Below the pieces are notes generated by a model. That model made no database searches, was not told the origin of the DNA, and was given only the letters and a program-made list of their open reading frames with translations. From Channallabes apus (Eukaryota; Chordata; Actinopteri; Siluriformes; Clariidae), in assembly GCA_030522415.1 (NCBI GenBank), contig CM060107.1:21178071-21242070 (forward strand): a stretch of DNA of 64,000 nt, written 5' to 3'. Below are positions 43,490 to 55,079 of the stretch, one piece after another; within the stretch, counting starts at the first letter, position 1, and the number at the start of each line of letters is the position of its first letter. Position numbers and translations under genes: made by a program.

Positions 43490-46260
43490 GTCTGGAAGGC
43501 TATTCCAAAGCTTTGGAGCTAAATATGAAAAAGCCCTACCCCCTTTTGTAGATTTTTAAATTCTGGGAACTACCAGAAGTCCGGAGCTTTGTGATCTTAA
43601 GGCGCGTGGTGGATTGTAGCGTATCAGAAGACTGGTTAGGTATGTGGGAGCTAAACCATTTAAGGCCTTGTATGTAAGTAATACTATTTTGTAATTTATT
43701 CTAAACTGAACAGGTAGCCAGTGCAGGGATGATAATATTGGGGTTATATGATATTTTCTGGATCTAGTTAGAACCCTGGCAGCTGCATTTTGGATTAACT
43801 GATTGACTTTATTGAGGTTGCAGGACAACCACCTAGTAATGCATTACAATAGTCCAGTCTGGAGATCATGAATGCATGAACTCGTTTTTCTGCATCAGAT
43901 ACGGATAAGATGTTCCTAAGTTTGGCAATATTTCGAAGATGGAAAAAGGCTGTTTTTGTGATATTTGAAATGTGATTTTCAAAAGACAAGTTACTGTCTA
44001 ATATTACGCCTAGGTCTTTTACTGCTGAGCTGGTAGTAACAGTACATCCTTCTAAGCGCAGGCTGAATTGTGAAAGCTGTTGTGTGCTGGTTTTTGGGCC
44101 AATAAGTAATATCTCCGTCTTATCTGAATTTAATAAAAGAAAGTTATTGGTCATCCAGTCTTTTATGTCCTGGACACACTCAGTTAATCTAGACAACTTA
44201 GGTATTTCGTCTGGTTTAGTTGAGATATATAATTGGGTATCATCAGCATAACAATGGAAACTAATCCCATGTCTTCTAATTATGTTACCCAAAGGAAGCA
44301 TGTATATTGAGAACAACAGAGGTCCTAAAACTGACCCTTGTGGGACCCCATATTTCACTGGCATTACACCAGACGGTTCTCCATTTAGATCTACAAAATG
44401 GTAGCGATCAGACAGGTAAGATCTAAACCATTTTAATGCCTGTCCCTGACTACCTATATAATTTTGTAAGCGATCTATGAGAATATTATGATCTATAGTG
44501 TCGAATGCAGCACTAAGATCGAGCAGGACTAGCAATGAGATGCAGCCTTGGTCTGAAGCTAAAAACAAGTCGTTTGTAATCTTAACTAGTGCAGTTTCTG
44601 TGCTATGATGGGGCCTGAAACCTGACTGAAATTCTTCAAGGATGTTGTTTTCCTGCAAGAATGTGCAAATTTGAGCTGATACTACTTTTTCTAGTATTTT
44701 TGATATGAACGGAAGGTTTGAAATCGGTCTGTAATTTATTTCATTCGCGTTCAAATTAGATTTTTTAAGAAGCGGCTTAATAACTGCTAACTTGAAAGGT
44801 TTAGGGACGTGACCTAGATGTAATGAAGAATTAATAATGTTTAAAAGTGGCTCTCCAACCGTAAGCATCACTTCTTTTAAAAATCTGGTTGGGATTGGGT
44901 CTAACAGGCACGTTGTTGATTTAGCCGAGGTGATAAGTTTATACAGCTCTTCCTGTACTATACCTGTAAAGCAGTGAAAATCTAAATGTGACGCTATAGG
45001 CTGAACTGGATCGTGAGATACTATTAGAGGTTGAACATTGTTTTCTTCCTGATATTATTGATTTTTTCATTAAAGAAGTCCATAAAGTCTTCACTTCTAA
45101 ACTGTGATGGGATACTCTCTGCGGGCATCTTAGGTTTTGTTAGGCGAGCCACTGTACTAAATAAGAACCTGGGATTGTTTTGGTTTCTTGCTATCAGTTG
45201 GCTAAGATGCTCAGTCCTAGCAGTTTTTAGAGCCTGTCTATAGCTGCACATACTGTCTTTATACGCAATTCGAAAAACTTCTAATTTAGTTTTCCTCCAT
45301 TTTCGCTCGAGGTTACGGGTTGCTCTCTTTACGGCGCGAGTATGACTGTTGTACCACGGCGCAAGTGTTTTATCCCCGGCCTTTTTTTAATCTGATGGGA
45401 GCAACAGTGTCTAATGTACTGGTAAAAATAGTGCCCATGCTGCTAGTCACTTCATCTAGATCATCTGCATTTAGGGGTCTAATAAGAAATTGGGGCTGAT
45501 CCGGCAGATTACTTGTGAATCTGTCTTTAGTAGTGGGATTCATATTTCTAACAGATTGATAACGTGGGGAGACACAGCTAATCTGTTCTACGGGTAGAGT
45601 ATATGTCAGGAGGTGATGATCTGTGATATCATCACTTTGAGGTATGATCTCTATATTAGAGACATCTATACCATGGGATATAATTAAATCTAGCGTATGA
45701 TTAAAGCGGTGAGTTGCTCCAATTACATTTTGTTTAACCCCAAAGGAATTTAGTAAATCCATAAATGTGAGTGCTAAAGCGTCATTAGCATCATCTACAT
45801 GAATGTTAAAATCTCCTACTATCAACACTTTGTCAGAGTTAACCAATAGGTCTGATAGCAGATGTCCAAATTCTTTAAGAAAATCGCCATATGGCCCCGG
45901 GGGTCTGTACACGGTGGCCAGGGTAAAATATAGCAAGGGTTTATTACGTATTTCATTGAGTGCAACATTAATGATAAGCACTTCAAATGAATTAAACCTG
46001 GGCCTTATTTTCTGGGTAACAGTGAGTACATCATTGTAGATAGTGGCGACAACACCACCGCGACCAATTAGACGGGGCTCGTGCTTATAGAAATATCCTG
46101 ACGGAGTAGACTCATTCAGCCCAAAATATTCATTTGGTTTAAGCCAGGTTTCGGTGAGACAGAGTGCGTCAAGACAATAATCTGAGATAATTTCATTAAC
46201 AATAAGTGCTTTAGGCGCAAGGGATCTAATGTTGAGTAGTCCAAACTTTAGAGGTGGATT
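43490..46260 (-). pseudogene. L2-B ORF2: endonuclease-reverse transcriptase, frameshifted
   Basis: Endonuclease: 'LLNIRSLAPKALIVNEI' (near 46240), 'LCLTETWLKP', 'IVGDFNIHVDD' and 'DITDHHLL' (about 45650). RT frame 44871-43795 is open: '[17 protein letters not shown]', '[15 protein letters not shown]', '[14 protein letters not shown]', '[13 protein letters not shown]' and 'CYADDTQLY', catalytic residues intact. The C-terminal frame resumes at 43828-43556 after a frameshift. Breaks also occur near 45020, 45250-45370 and 45390. Confidence 0.88.
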
Positions 46261-46420
46261 TTAACTACTTATTTTGCCTTTTTCTGGTTTTATGGTTATC
46301 AGATTGTTTCGGGCAAATTTAACAAATGTATTCTTTTTTCTCACTATTCGGGGAACAGACACAGTTTCTATAGGACAAGCTATGTGTGTGCGTCTATCAC
46401 TACGGTGAGTTGTGATGTGG

Positions 46421-47323
46421 CTAATATGTTTGGAATCTACAGTATGACTTACCGCCATGGAGCCTAGGACGCTCCCAGAAAACATTCCAGTTATCAACAA
46501 AGCGTAATTTCTGTTGTTGACACCAAGATTGTAACCATTCATTAAAGGCAAATAATCTACTGAACTTCTCGATTCCTCTGTGAAATGTGGAAAGCGGTCC
46601 AGATACGATGATCCTTGTCGTGGGTGATGTGCTGCGGACCTTCTTGACCAGGCTCCTGAAGTCCTTCTTTAGGATCTCCGTCTGCCTCAGCCTGGTGTCG
46701 TTCGTGCCGGCATGAAGGACCACTGCTCCAATGTTCTTCCTCAGGGCAGCAGGCACCTGTGCAGCAACATCAAGAACACGTGCACCAGGTAAACAGCGTG
46801 TGTGCACCTTACCTTTAGCCGTGGCAGCACGCACGTGCCGGACGATGGAGTCTCCGATGACCAGGACGTCGTGTGCCTTCTCGCAGAGAGGAGCGAAGCG
46901 GTTTCGGGTCGAGATGTCGAAGACGGGTGGTGGCGGAGGGGGAGAGGTCCTCGCCCGGGGCTTGGTGTGCTTCTTCCGCTGCTGCTGTATCCAGGGTCTG
47001 TGGTATCCCGGCACCGGGGTGTAGGAAAACTGGGCGGGCTGCGTCCTTGGTGTGTTGGACCTGGGCAGAGAAACACGCGGGGTTGAGGTTGTAGGAGAAT
47101 TCTCACGCCGAGAATTTACCTGGGACAGGTGAGCGTCGGTCCGCGACAATTCCACCGTGGCTTTCCGCTGCTGTAGCCGGGCCAGCTGCACCTGTAGCTC
47201 GCGGATCAGCACGGAAAATAATCGGTGTGAAGAAGCGTAATCAAACTTTACAAACAAACGTGATAGCCGGGCTAACGGGCTAGCGTTGCTAATGCCGGCT
47301 AAAAGCGGTGTGCTGCAAAACAA
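46421..47323 (-). CDS. L2-B ORF1: coiled-coil plus SGNH/esterase-like protein, altered C-terminus
   Basis: 300 codons open. A basic, Gln/Arg-rich segment (38-60) that could form a short coiled coil precedes a Pro/Ser/Thr-rich linker with a poly-Pro run (128-133). The SGNH domain starts at 'LVIGDSIVRHV' (Gly-Asp-Ser at 157-159, nucleophile Ser) and continues through 'VVLHAGTNDTRLRQ' (GTND at 206-209). The expected final Asp-x-x-His block is absent: after 'FWERPRL' the sequence changes to 'HGGKSYCRFQTY' and stops. A deletion that joins this point to the ORF2 leader ('ETVSVPRIVRKKN' near 46340) is likely. ORF1 esterase domains are known in CR1/L2 elements. Confidence 0.75.
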   Translation of the reverse strand: MFCSTPLLAGISNASPLARLSRLFVKFDYASSHRLFSVLIRELQVQLARLQQRKATVELSRTDAHLSQVNSRRENSPTTSTPRVSLPRSNTPRTQPAQFSYTPVPGYHRPWIQQQRKKHTKPRARTSPPPPPPVFDISTRNRFAPLCEKAHDVLVIGDSIVRHVRAATAKGKVHTRCLPGARVLDVAAQVPAALRKNIGAVVLHAGTNDTRLRQTEILKKDFRSLVKKVRSTSPTTRIIVSGPLSTFHRGIEKFSRLFAFNEWLQSWCQQQKLRFVDNWNVFWERPRLHGGKSYCRFQTY

Positions 47324-47819
47324 TTAAAACTTAACGATATAACACGCGTTTCGAGTAAATATATTATAAGATACTTATCCGTTTTATGTACACTCTTCGT
47401 AAGGGGACGAAAAAGTTTAAAAATTGGTCAGTATGGCGGAGCTCGGAAAAAAGCAGCGTCTCAGCGTCCTCGTACAAGGGTTGCCAGATCAGTCTGGCAG
47501 ATGTCTAATAGAGATCTAATATTTAACAGTCCTCGCTTCAGATCTGAGGTGCCGGCTGTGCATTCAGTATGACCCAAGTTTGTGGTCTTTATGTTAATTA
47601 AATTATTGAAACAGACTTTCTGAGTCTTTCTACATTTTTGCTTAGATCGGGGAACAGACACAGTCTCAATAAGGTGAACCCTGAGTGACGACTCTATGCA
47701 GCTAGCAGACGGTTGGTTTAGCCTGTCTGTCTGCTCCCTGGCCTGGGCTCTGGATTGTCACCAATTAACTAGACCTCTACTGAGACTATGAGCTATACTA
47801 CAGGAAATGAGAGCAGTAC

Positions 47820-48561
47820 CTTCCCGAGTGGGATGGACACCGTCCCGCCCTAACAGGCCAGCTTTGCCCTCAAAGGTCTTCCAATTATCTATGAAGCCCA
47901 CATTGTTTTCGGGGCACATCCAGCGGTTTAGCAACTATAACCTGCTGTAAGCTATGTCGCCACGTCTCATTGGGATGGGACCAGAGCATATTACTTCATC
48001 GGACATCGCCTTCGCTAATTTAAACACCTCTGTAAAGTTACTCTTACTAACCTCTGACTGACGAAGGCGTATATCATTATCTCCAGCATGTACCACTATC
48101 TTAGAGAACCTGTGCTGTCCTAGAGCCCTAAGATTACCTGCTATGTCCGGTGCTCTGGCTCCCGGGATACACCTAACCACTGCCGCTGGCGCCCCTAAAG
48201 GTCTAGCTAATTTCACGTGCCTCAGTATAGAGTCTCCTATAACCAGAGCTCTTTCAGGTTTCTCAGCGGGTGCAGCACTGAAGAGCGCAAACCTGTTGGA
48301 CACGTGAAACGCAGAGGAGGTGCGCTCTGGTGGGCTAGCCTTAGCGTTAGCTTTGGCTGAACGAGTATGCCGCCGAGTCGTCACCCACTCGCCCCGCTGT
48401 GAGGGCTCTAATGCCGGAGTCGGGGGCTGTTTATCTCTGCCTGCGGCACCCAGACTGTCCGCTACGGGAATAACGCTGCTCTCACACTGTCTAACCCTCT
48501 CTAGAGTCTGAATGTGCTCCTCTAACGTTGATATCTTCTCCGTCAGGGTGCTAACTAACAC
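47820..48561 (-). pseudogene. L2-A ORF1: coiled-coil plus SGNH/esterase-like protein
   Basis: '[20 protein letters not shown]' near the N-terminus is a heptad-type coiled coil. '[15 protein letters not shown]' supplies the Gly-Asp-Ser block and '[16 protein letters not shown]' the Gly-x-Asn-Asp-like block (here GDND). The open frame stops at 47935 after '[10 protein letters not shown]', and the last block DGVHPTREG follows at about 47822-47850 in a shifted frame. Upstream, 'FICDRC' suggests a Cys-rich N-terminus near 48570. Together with copy A1 this gives the family's whole ORF1. Confidence 0.75.
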
Positions 48562-48660
48562 ACACCTATCACAAATAAAGTTATCGCTAATGACGGGGAA
48601 GAATGTCTAAACATCCTGCACTCCACACACTGAACGAGCTGAATGGTACACATTTTAACG

Positions 48661-49498
48661 TACCTCTGTGTCGGAGTTTTAGTTGTTTGGAGCTGAATTC
48701 CGTTTGTTGTTCTTAGACGAGGAAACTCGCACGTTCTCCAAAAATCGCAGAAAAAAGGCGAAGCCGAACAGTATGAAGATGTAAAAGCTAGTTGCTATTA
48801 ATATTATTATTGTATAAATGAAAAAGCTATGTAATTTAAACGCTGATACAAACGCGAAACTTTCGCGGCAATGATACAAAAACAGGAAGCCATGCGACAT
48901 TGCATACTGCGTTTGTTTATTATTAATTGTTGAATTAATAGATACTATTAATTGAGTATTGTGAATTAATTTGCAAATATTATATAATTTTGTATTAAAT
49001 CATTTCTTCAATAGCTTTTTGTTCGTGTGACCATGTGACCCCAAACTGGTACCAAAATAATCAATCTAAGACCCCCAAAATGTACTCCTGATTTTATCCC
49101 AAGATATGTCTTCATTGATTTTTTTTTTTTTTTATTATTTTTATCTACAAAAAAAAAAAAGCTATTTTTATATTCAATAGCTTATAGGTCATTTGACCTG
49201 GTGACCCCAAACTGATACCAAAATAATTGGGCCGGCATTACGAGGGGGGGTGGGGGGTAACATTTCAAAATTTTAATTTGAGGGGGCAAGACATTTATTT
49301 GAAGGGGTGCTGCCCCCTCAAATTAAAATTTTGAAATGTTGAGAAAGCGCATGTTAATATACTCTCAAAATACAAGTTGATAAAATGATCTGCGGTGGCG
49401 GAAAAATCCGCCGAAAAAGGGACACTACATAATACGGTATTAGATTTCCCTCAAGTCTCTGTCTGTATTACTTCACAGGCTGCAGCGCATGCTGCCCC
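48661..49498. other. AT-rich spacer with diverged direct repeats and a perfect hairpin
   Basis: No gene. 'tgaccccaaactg.taccaaaataat' occurs at about 49036-49060 and 49201-49226, with similar flanks, suggesting a diverged tandem repeat of about 165 bases. A perfect 30-bp inverted repeat is at 49259-49288 and 49311-49340. Confidence 0.6.
49259..49340. repeat. Perfect 30-bp inverted repeat (hairpin)
   Basis: Arms 49259-49288 and 49311-49340 are exact reverse complements, with a 22-base loop. The arm has an AT-rich outer part ('aacatttcaaaatttt') and 'gagggggca' at the loop side. Confidence 0.93.
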
Positions 49499-50345
49499 AA
49501 GATGGCGCCGGTGAGGTCGGCTACACTCACTCTCAGCACTGGAGCCCCCCAGGGTTGTGTTCTGAGCCCCCTGCTGTACTCTTTGTACACCCACGACTGC
49601 GTGGCCACTACCAACTCCACCTCCATCATCAAGTTTGCTGACGACACCATCGTGGTCGGACTGATCACCAACAATGATGAGTCGGACTACCTAGAGGAGA
49701 TTGGAAATCTGGAGAACTGGTGCCAGAGGAACAATCTCCTCCTGAACGTCAGTAAGACAAAGGAGCTGATAGTGGACTTTAGTACAAAGCAGGAGAGGAA
49801 CTACCAGACCCCCGTCATCAACAGGAGCCCAGTGGAGAGAGTGGACAGCTTCAGATACTTCGGTGTTCACATCACGCAGGACCTGTCATGGTCCTGTCAC
49901 ATCAACACCGTGGTGAAAAAAGCCCGGCAGCGTCTCTACCACCTCAGACGCTTGAGAGACTTTAGACTGCACAGGACTAATAACATCTTTTAAGCTCACA
50001 ACACTGACTGGACAATCATGGACACATTCATACACACTTGCACTAAATATTTATACATCCGGACAATTGCACATGTCACCTTTCATGCATATTTGCACAA
50101 CCAATGACACTTTAATTCTATATACATATATACTCTATTTGCAATATTTTATTATGCCCTTATTGTACAGTAAATTTTACTAGTTAAAATTATTTCTTTA
50201 GTATTTCCTTTTAATTGATTATTTATTTTACGTACAAGCTTTTATTTTCTTTTTAAGGTCACTGGCGGTCGTATAAGCATTTCACTGCATATTATACTGT
50301 TTATGACTGTGTATGTGACAAATAAAATTTGAATTTGAATTTGAC
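49499..50345 (+). mobile_element. Rex1-like copy R3, internally deleted
   Basis: Starts with the element's 5' end 'aagatggcgccggtgagg', jumps straight to the RT region ('actctcagcactggagcc', 49524), keeps '[19 protein letters not shown]' and 'IIKFADDTIVVG' in one frame to about 49975, then jumps to the 3' UTR and ends with the 'gacaaataaaatttgaattt' tail. Endonuclease and early RT are missing. R4 starts directly at its tail. Confidence 0.85.
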
Positions 50346-53128
50346 TGCTCCGATCTACTTTTCTTTGTTTTTGTATTTTAAAGTAATTTCCAGTAACTTT
50401 AAACCGGCAAAATCAGCACCATTGAGTATATTAAGTATGATAGAGACACCCTTGTTTCTATTGGTATACAATGTACTCACAATTCGACGTTTTTAACTCC
50501 GGATCCGAGCTGGCCGAGTCAGATCCTGAGGAAGAACAATGGACAGGACGAGGGACTCGGGGAAGTCAAGAGGAGGCGGCGTGTGTTTAATGGTGAACAA
50601 CAGCTGGTGCAACAGCGCGAGCATTGTTCCTCTTACATGCTCCTGCACACCAAACCTGGAACTACTGTCCATCATGTGTCGTCCTTTTTATCTACCCCGG
50701 GAGTTCACTTCGGTCATAATAAGCGCCGTTTATATTCCACCACAAGCGAACACAGACACTGCCTTATGCGAGCTGCATGAGGCGCTCACACAGCATCGGG
50801 ACACTGCGCTTATTGTTGCGGGGGACTTTAATAGTACCAACCTCAAACGCGCAGCGCCGAACTTTTATCAGTACATCACCTGCCCCACCAGGGGCGAAAG
50901 GACACTGGATCACTGCTACACGACAGTCAAGGATGGTTACAAGGCACAGTCTCGTCCACCGTTTGGTAAATCCGACCACGCCGCCATCTTCCTCATGCCA
51001 AAATAGAAATAAAGGCTGAAACAGGAAGTTCCGGTTCAGAGAGAGGTCGCGCGCTGGACAGACCAATCGGTGGCCGCGTTACAGGACGCACTCGATGACG
51101 CAGACTGGGACATGTTCAGAAACAGCTCCGACGATGTCAGCAAGTTTACAGAAGGGGTTGTGGGATTCATTGGGAAGCTAGCAGATGATACCGTGAACGT
51201 TTTCCAACCAGAAGCCGTGGGTGGATAAAACCATCCGCGACGCTCTGAGATCTCGCACCGCTGCCTACAACACGGGACTTGCGTCGGGGGACATGGAACC
51301 ATACAAGGCTGTGTCATACAACGTCCGGAAGGCGGTGAAAGAGGCGAAGCAGCGCTACGGGACAAAAATAGAGTCACAGCTTCAACAGAGTGACTCTAGG
51401 AGCCTGTGGCAGGGACTGAGAACAATAACGGATTATACCGGTTATTATAGATTACCGTTACCAATAACGGATCACCGACATCCGGTATGATGAACGCGAC
51501 TCTGGCAGACGAGCTGAACACTTTCTACACTCGCTTAGAGGCTGCAGCTAAAGACGCTAGCGATGCTAATGCTAGCGGCGCTAGCGATGCTAATGCTAGC
51601 GGCACTAACGACTGCAGACAGGAAGACACTGCCAGCACCGGAAACGCGCTCATCATCACCGTGTACGACGTGAGGAGAGCCTTCAAGAGAGTGAATACCA
51701 GGAACGATGCAATCTCTCATCTACTCCATACATCACTCACTCACCTGGACACTAGGAAGGGGAATTATGTTAAAATGCTCTTCATCGACTACAGCTCTGC
51801 ATTTAATACCATAATTCCCTCCACACTCACCACCAAGCTGGAGCACCTGGGACTCAGCTCATCTATGTGTCAGTGGATCTATGTGTCACAGGCAGTAAGG
51901 ATGGGCAGACATGTCTCAGCCTCCCTCACTCTCAGCACTGGAGCCCCCCAGGGTTGTGTTCTGAGCCCCCTGCTGTACTCTCTGTACACCCACGACTGCG
52001 TGGCCACTACCAACTCCACCACCATCATCAAGTTGACGACACTGTCGTGGTCGGACTGATCACCAACAGTGATGAGTCGGCCTACCTAGAGGAGATTGGA
52101 AATCTGGAGAACTGGTGCCAGAGGAACAATCTCCTCCTGAACGTCAGTAAGACAAAGGATCTGATTGTGGACTTTAGTACAAAGCAGGAGAGGAACTACC
52201 AGACCCCCGTCATCAACAAGAGCCCAGTAGAGAGAGTGGACAGCTTCCGATACCTCGTTGTTCACATCACGCAGGACTTGTTATGGTCCTGTCACATCAA
52301 CACTGTGGTGAAAAAGGCCCGACAGCGTCTCTACCACCTCTGACGCTTGAGAGACTTCAGACTGCCCTCTAAGGTGCTCAGGAATTTCTATTCCTGTACC
52401 ATAGAGAGCATCCTGACCGGAAACATCACGACCTGGTTCGGGAACAGCACCATGCAGGACAGACGAGCTCTACAAAGGGTGGTGCGATCAGCTGAGCGCA
52501 TCATCCGCACCGAGCAACCTGACCTGCACTCGATCTACAGCAAGCGGTGCTGGACCAAAGCCAGGAAGATAGTGAAGTACCTCAGCCATCCCAACAATGG
52601 ACTGTTTTCTCTGTTGCGGTCTGGGAAGCGATTCCGCTCCCTGAAGGCCAATACAGAGAGACTGAGGAGGAGCTTCTTCCCGCAGGCAATCAGGTCTCTC
52701 AATCACACCACCGCACAGGATTAATAACATCTTTTTAAACTTCCATCATTGACGAGACAATCATGGACACACTCATACACACTTGCACTACATATTTATA
52801 TATCTGGAACATTGCACAAGACACTTTAATAAGTCACTTTTTATGCATATTTGCACAACCACTGCCACTTTCAAATATTTCTATATTTCAATATCTATAT
52901 TTCTATATTTTGTAATATTTTTTTATCGTGCCCTTATTTGTACAGTTTATTTTAATAGTTAAATTTATTTTCTTTAGTATTTCTTTTTATTCATATTTAT
53001 TCCTTACACATAAGTTTTTATTTATTTTTTTTTTTTTTAAGGTCACTGGCAGTCGTACAAGCATTTCACTGCATTTCGTACTGTGTATGACTGTATGTGA
53101 CAAATAAAATTTTTATTTTAATTTGAAT
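50346..53128 (+). mobile_element. Rex1-like copy R4, degenerate, in tandem behind R3
   Basis: Begins in the 5' UTR ('gactgctccgatctac') and runs to the 3' UTR and tail at about 53128. Relative to R2 it lacks the first part of the endonuclease (junction near 50540), the start of RT (near 51705) and smaller pieces. Confidence 0.85.
50539..52724 (+). pseudogene. Rex1-like endonuclease/reverse transcriptase remnants (R4)
   Basis: Pieces: 'SRGGGVCLMVNNSW', 'IVAGDFNSTNLK', 'LDHCYTTVKDG' and 'KSDHAAIF' ending at a TAG (51004); linker 51221-51490; '[14 protein letters not shown]' (51780) and '[19 protein letters not shown]' (51940); the FADD box is deleted to 'IIKLTTL' in one frame and 'VDDTVVVG' in the other; the C-terminal part runs 52347-52724. 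Non-functional. Confidence 0.88.
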
Positions 53129-53157
53129 GCACACACACACACACACACACACACACC
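53128..53157. repeat. (CA)n microsatellite
   Basis: CA repeat directly at the 3' end of R4, possibly grown from its tail. Confidence 0.9.
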
Positions 53158-53490
53158 TGCCCTGAGCCCTCAGTAAACATCCAATCACTGTCTGTATGCA
53201 AATGAGTCAAGACGTAGCCTAACGTAGTGTCGTTTCGGAGTCCAGTGGTCACAGAGTGGAAAGACGTTGAAGAAGCTGCAGCGTTTTTTCAGTTACAACA
53301 AGCACACAGTCCTGAATTTGACAGACTGAAGACAAATTACTGTTGTCTGACAGACCTCTACGTAAAGCCCTGCCCCACACTGTAGTTCATGGATGAATTT
53401 GTGAAAGTTTTTCAAAGGGAAATAGGAGACTGTTGTTTTAGAGTGGATTGGAGAGAAGAGAGCTGTTCATTTACTTTAAAAAAAATTATT

Positions 53491-53800
53491 AAATATATAA
53501 AAAAAAACATAATATGATCTGGGCCCGGTTTCTCGAAAGCTTTTTTTTATATAAATATATAAAAAAAAAACATAATATGATCTGGGCCCGGTTTCTCGAA
53601 AGCTTCTTATCGCTAAGTAGTTCTTAAGTTGTACCTTAACCTCTCTCTTAACGTTATGGCGCATTTCCTGAAACGTTCTTACGCTAAGTATCTCTTAGCT
53701 AAGTCACACGTTCGTAAGGTTGGTCTGGACCAACCTTAACTCATTCTTAGCGTAGTTTCAGCTCAAGACACTAGTCGCCGCTACTGAGCAGCAGTCTTTA
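53491..53800. mobile_element. PIF/Harbinger-like end with duplicated terminus
   Basis: 'gggcccggtttctcgaaagc' (53521-53540), a Harbinger-type terminal repeat, occurs twice: a block of about 52 bases at 53491-53542 is repeated at about 53553-53605. The second copy continues into 'cttatcgctaagtagttc' and similar A/T-rich internal motifs. No transposase and no certain right end. From 53800 to 54640 no gene is recognised; a 112-codon minus frame at 53937-54275 has no known motif. Confidence 0.5.
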
Positions 53801-54649
53801 TAAACCAGCGGTGTATGCAAACACATTATGGCACGTTATCAAAGTCGTATTCATGATGGAATATACTGTAGACCTGTTTAAGAATTTTATTTTATTTTAT
53901 ATCAGAACTAATAGAGTGACTTTTAATTAGCCTATTTCATAATGTGACTAATGCATTAAAATTGGCAATCACTATTAATATTAAACAGGTGGCGAACAAT
54001 TTGGCAGCGTGGTGTTGTGTTAAACTGAAGACAGCGCCGTCCGTGTGAATCATGTACATTTTTCCTTTAGACAAAACTTCAGCCCTTTTCATATTTTCCC
54101 TGTGGTCGTTATTAAAAAAATAAATAAATAAAAGTTTTGCCTTCCAAGGCAACAGATTATGGAGCTTTTTGACCTGCTCAGACCTGTGCGTGCCAGACCA
54201 ATGCGTCGTACAGTACTTACGCTCTATGTCCCGATGTCCAGCTGCTCGCTGCTTTTTGTTTAAAATATATTTCATTGATCATTAGCCATTATCCATAACT
54301 TTATAGGTTTTTATTTTGACACGTTTTATTTTTATGAAATTTGATTTAGTTAAATTAGAAAATACCTTGGGAGTTTCTGACAGCGCAACCATTCATTTTT
54401 CTGGGTGATTGTAATGTGTAATACCCCTATTCACCTATGCAGTTTGACTCGCTATGAGATGTGGTGTTATACCCCTATCTCACCTGTAGGGTCTCGCGCT
54501 GTGGCCGTAGGCTTGATCATGATTCACCCCGAGTTTTTGCGCTGTGATTACGTTTCCATCTTTTCGCGTGAAAAATTCAACGTTTAATTTTTTGCTGGTC
54601 CTCGCGGAAGCTTGCAGACCTTGCAGAACTTCGCGGAACGTTAAAGGAA

Positions 54650-55075
54650 CGTCGTGGGCAATCGCGACAGCTCACGGAGATGATCTCTTTATGACCACCA
54701 TGTGCCCATCCTCTGATGGCTACTTCCAGCAGGATAATGCACCATGTCACAAAGCTCAAATAATTTCAAATTGGTTTCTTGAACATGACAATGAGTTCAC
54801 TGTACTAAAATGGCCCCCACAGTCACCAGATCTCAACCCAATAAAGCATCTTTGGGATGTGGTGGAACGGGAGCTTCGTGACCTGGATGTGTAACCCACA
54901 AATCTCCATCAACTGCAAGATGCTGTCCTATCAATATGGGCCAACATTTCTAAAGAATGCTTTCAGCACCTTGTTGAATCAATGCCACGTAGAATTAAGG
55001 CAGTTCTGAAGGCAAAAGGGGGTCACGCACCGTATTAGTATGACGTTCCTAATAATCCTTTAGGTGAGTGTATAT
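54650..55075 (+). pseudogene. 3' part of a Tc1-type transposon (transposase C-terminus)
   Basis: 'YFQQDNAPCHKAQ' holds the second catalytic Asp, and '[19 protein letters not shown]' has Lys where the third acidic residue (NPIE) is expected. A TAA follows 'RDLDV' at 54892; relatives continue and do so here in the same frame ('CFQHLVESMPRRIKAVL'). The element ends with 'cctaataatcctttaggtga' plus 'gtgtata' (about 55048-55075). This is a different Tc1 family from 32006-33623. The 5' half is missing. Confidence 0.8.
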
Positions 55076-55079
55076 ACTC

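Larger units (their letters stand above)
42733..47509 (-). mobile_element. L2-type LINE, subfamily B, copy B1, near full length, inside L2-A A3
   Basis: Flanked by 'agagat' (42727-42732 and 47510-47515). On the minus strand: 5' end near 47509, ORF1 (47323-46421), ORF2 region (about 46260-43490), 3' UTR and tail opposite 42733-42760. The A3 ORF1-ORF2 region resumes on the far side in the right order, which proves the insertion. Confidence 0.88.
37722..48660 (-). mobile_element. L2-type LINE, subfamily A, copy A3, with ORF1 and ORF2, split twice
   Basis: Its own sequence occupies 37722-38078, 39284-42732 and 47510 to about 48660. The 3' tail ('attttatttgtatagcgct' on plus) is at 37722. It is interrupted by a DNA transposon (38079-39283) and by a whole L2-B element (42733-47509). 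It is the only L2-A copy here that reaches into the ORF1 N-terminus. Confidence 0.85.
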
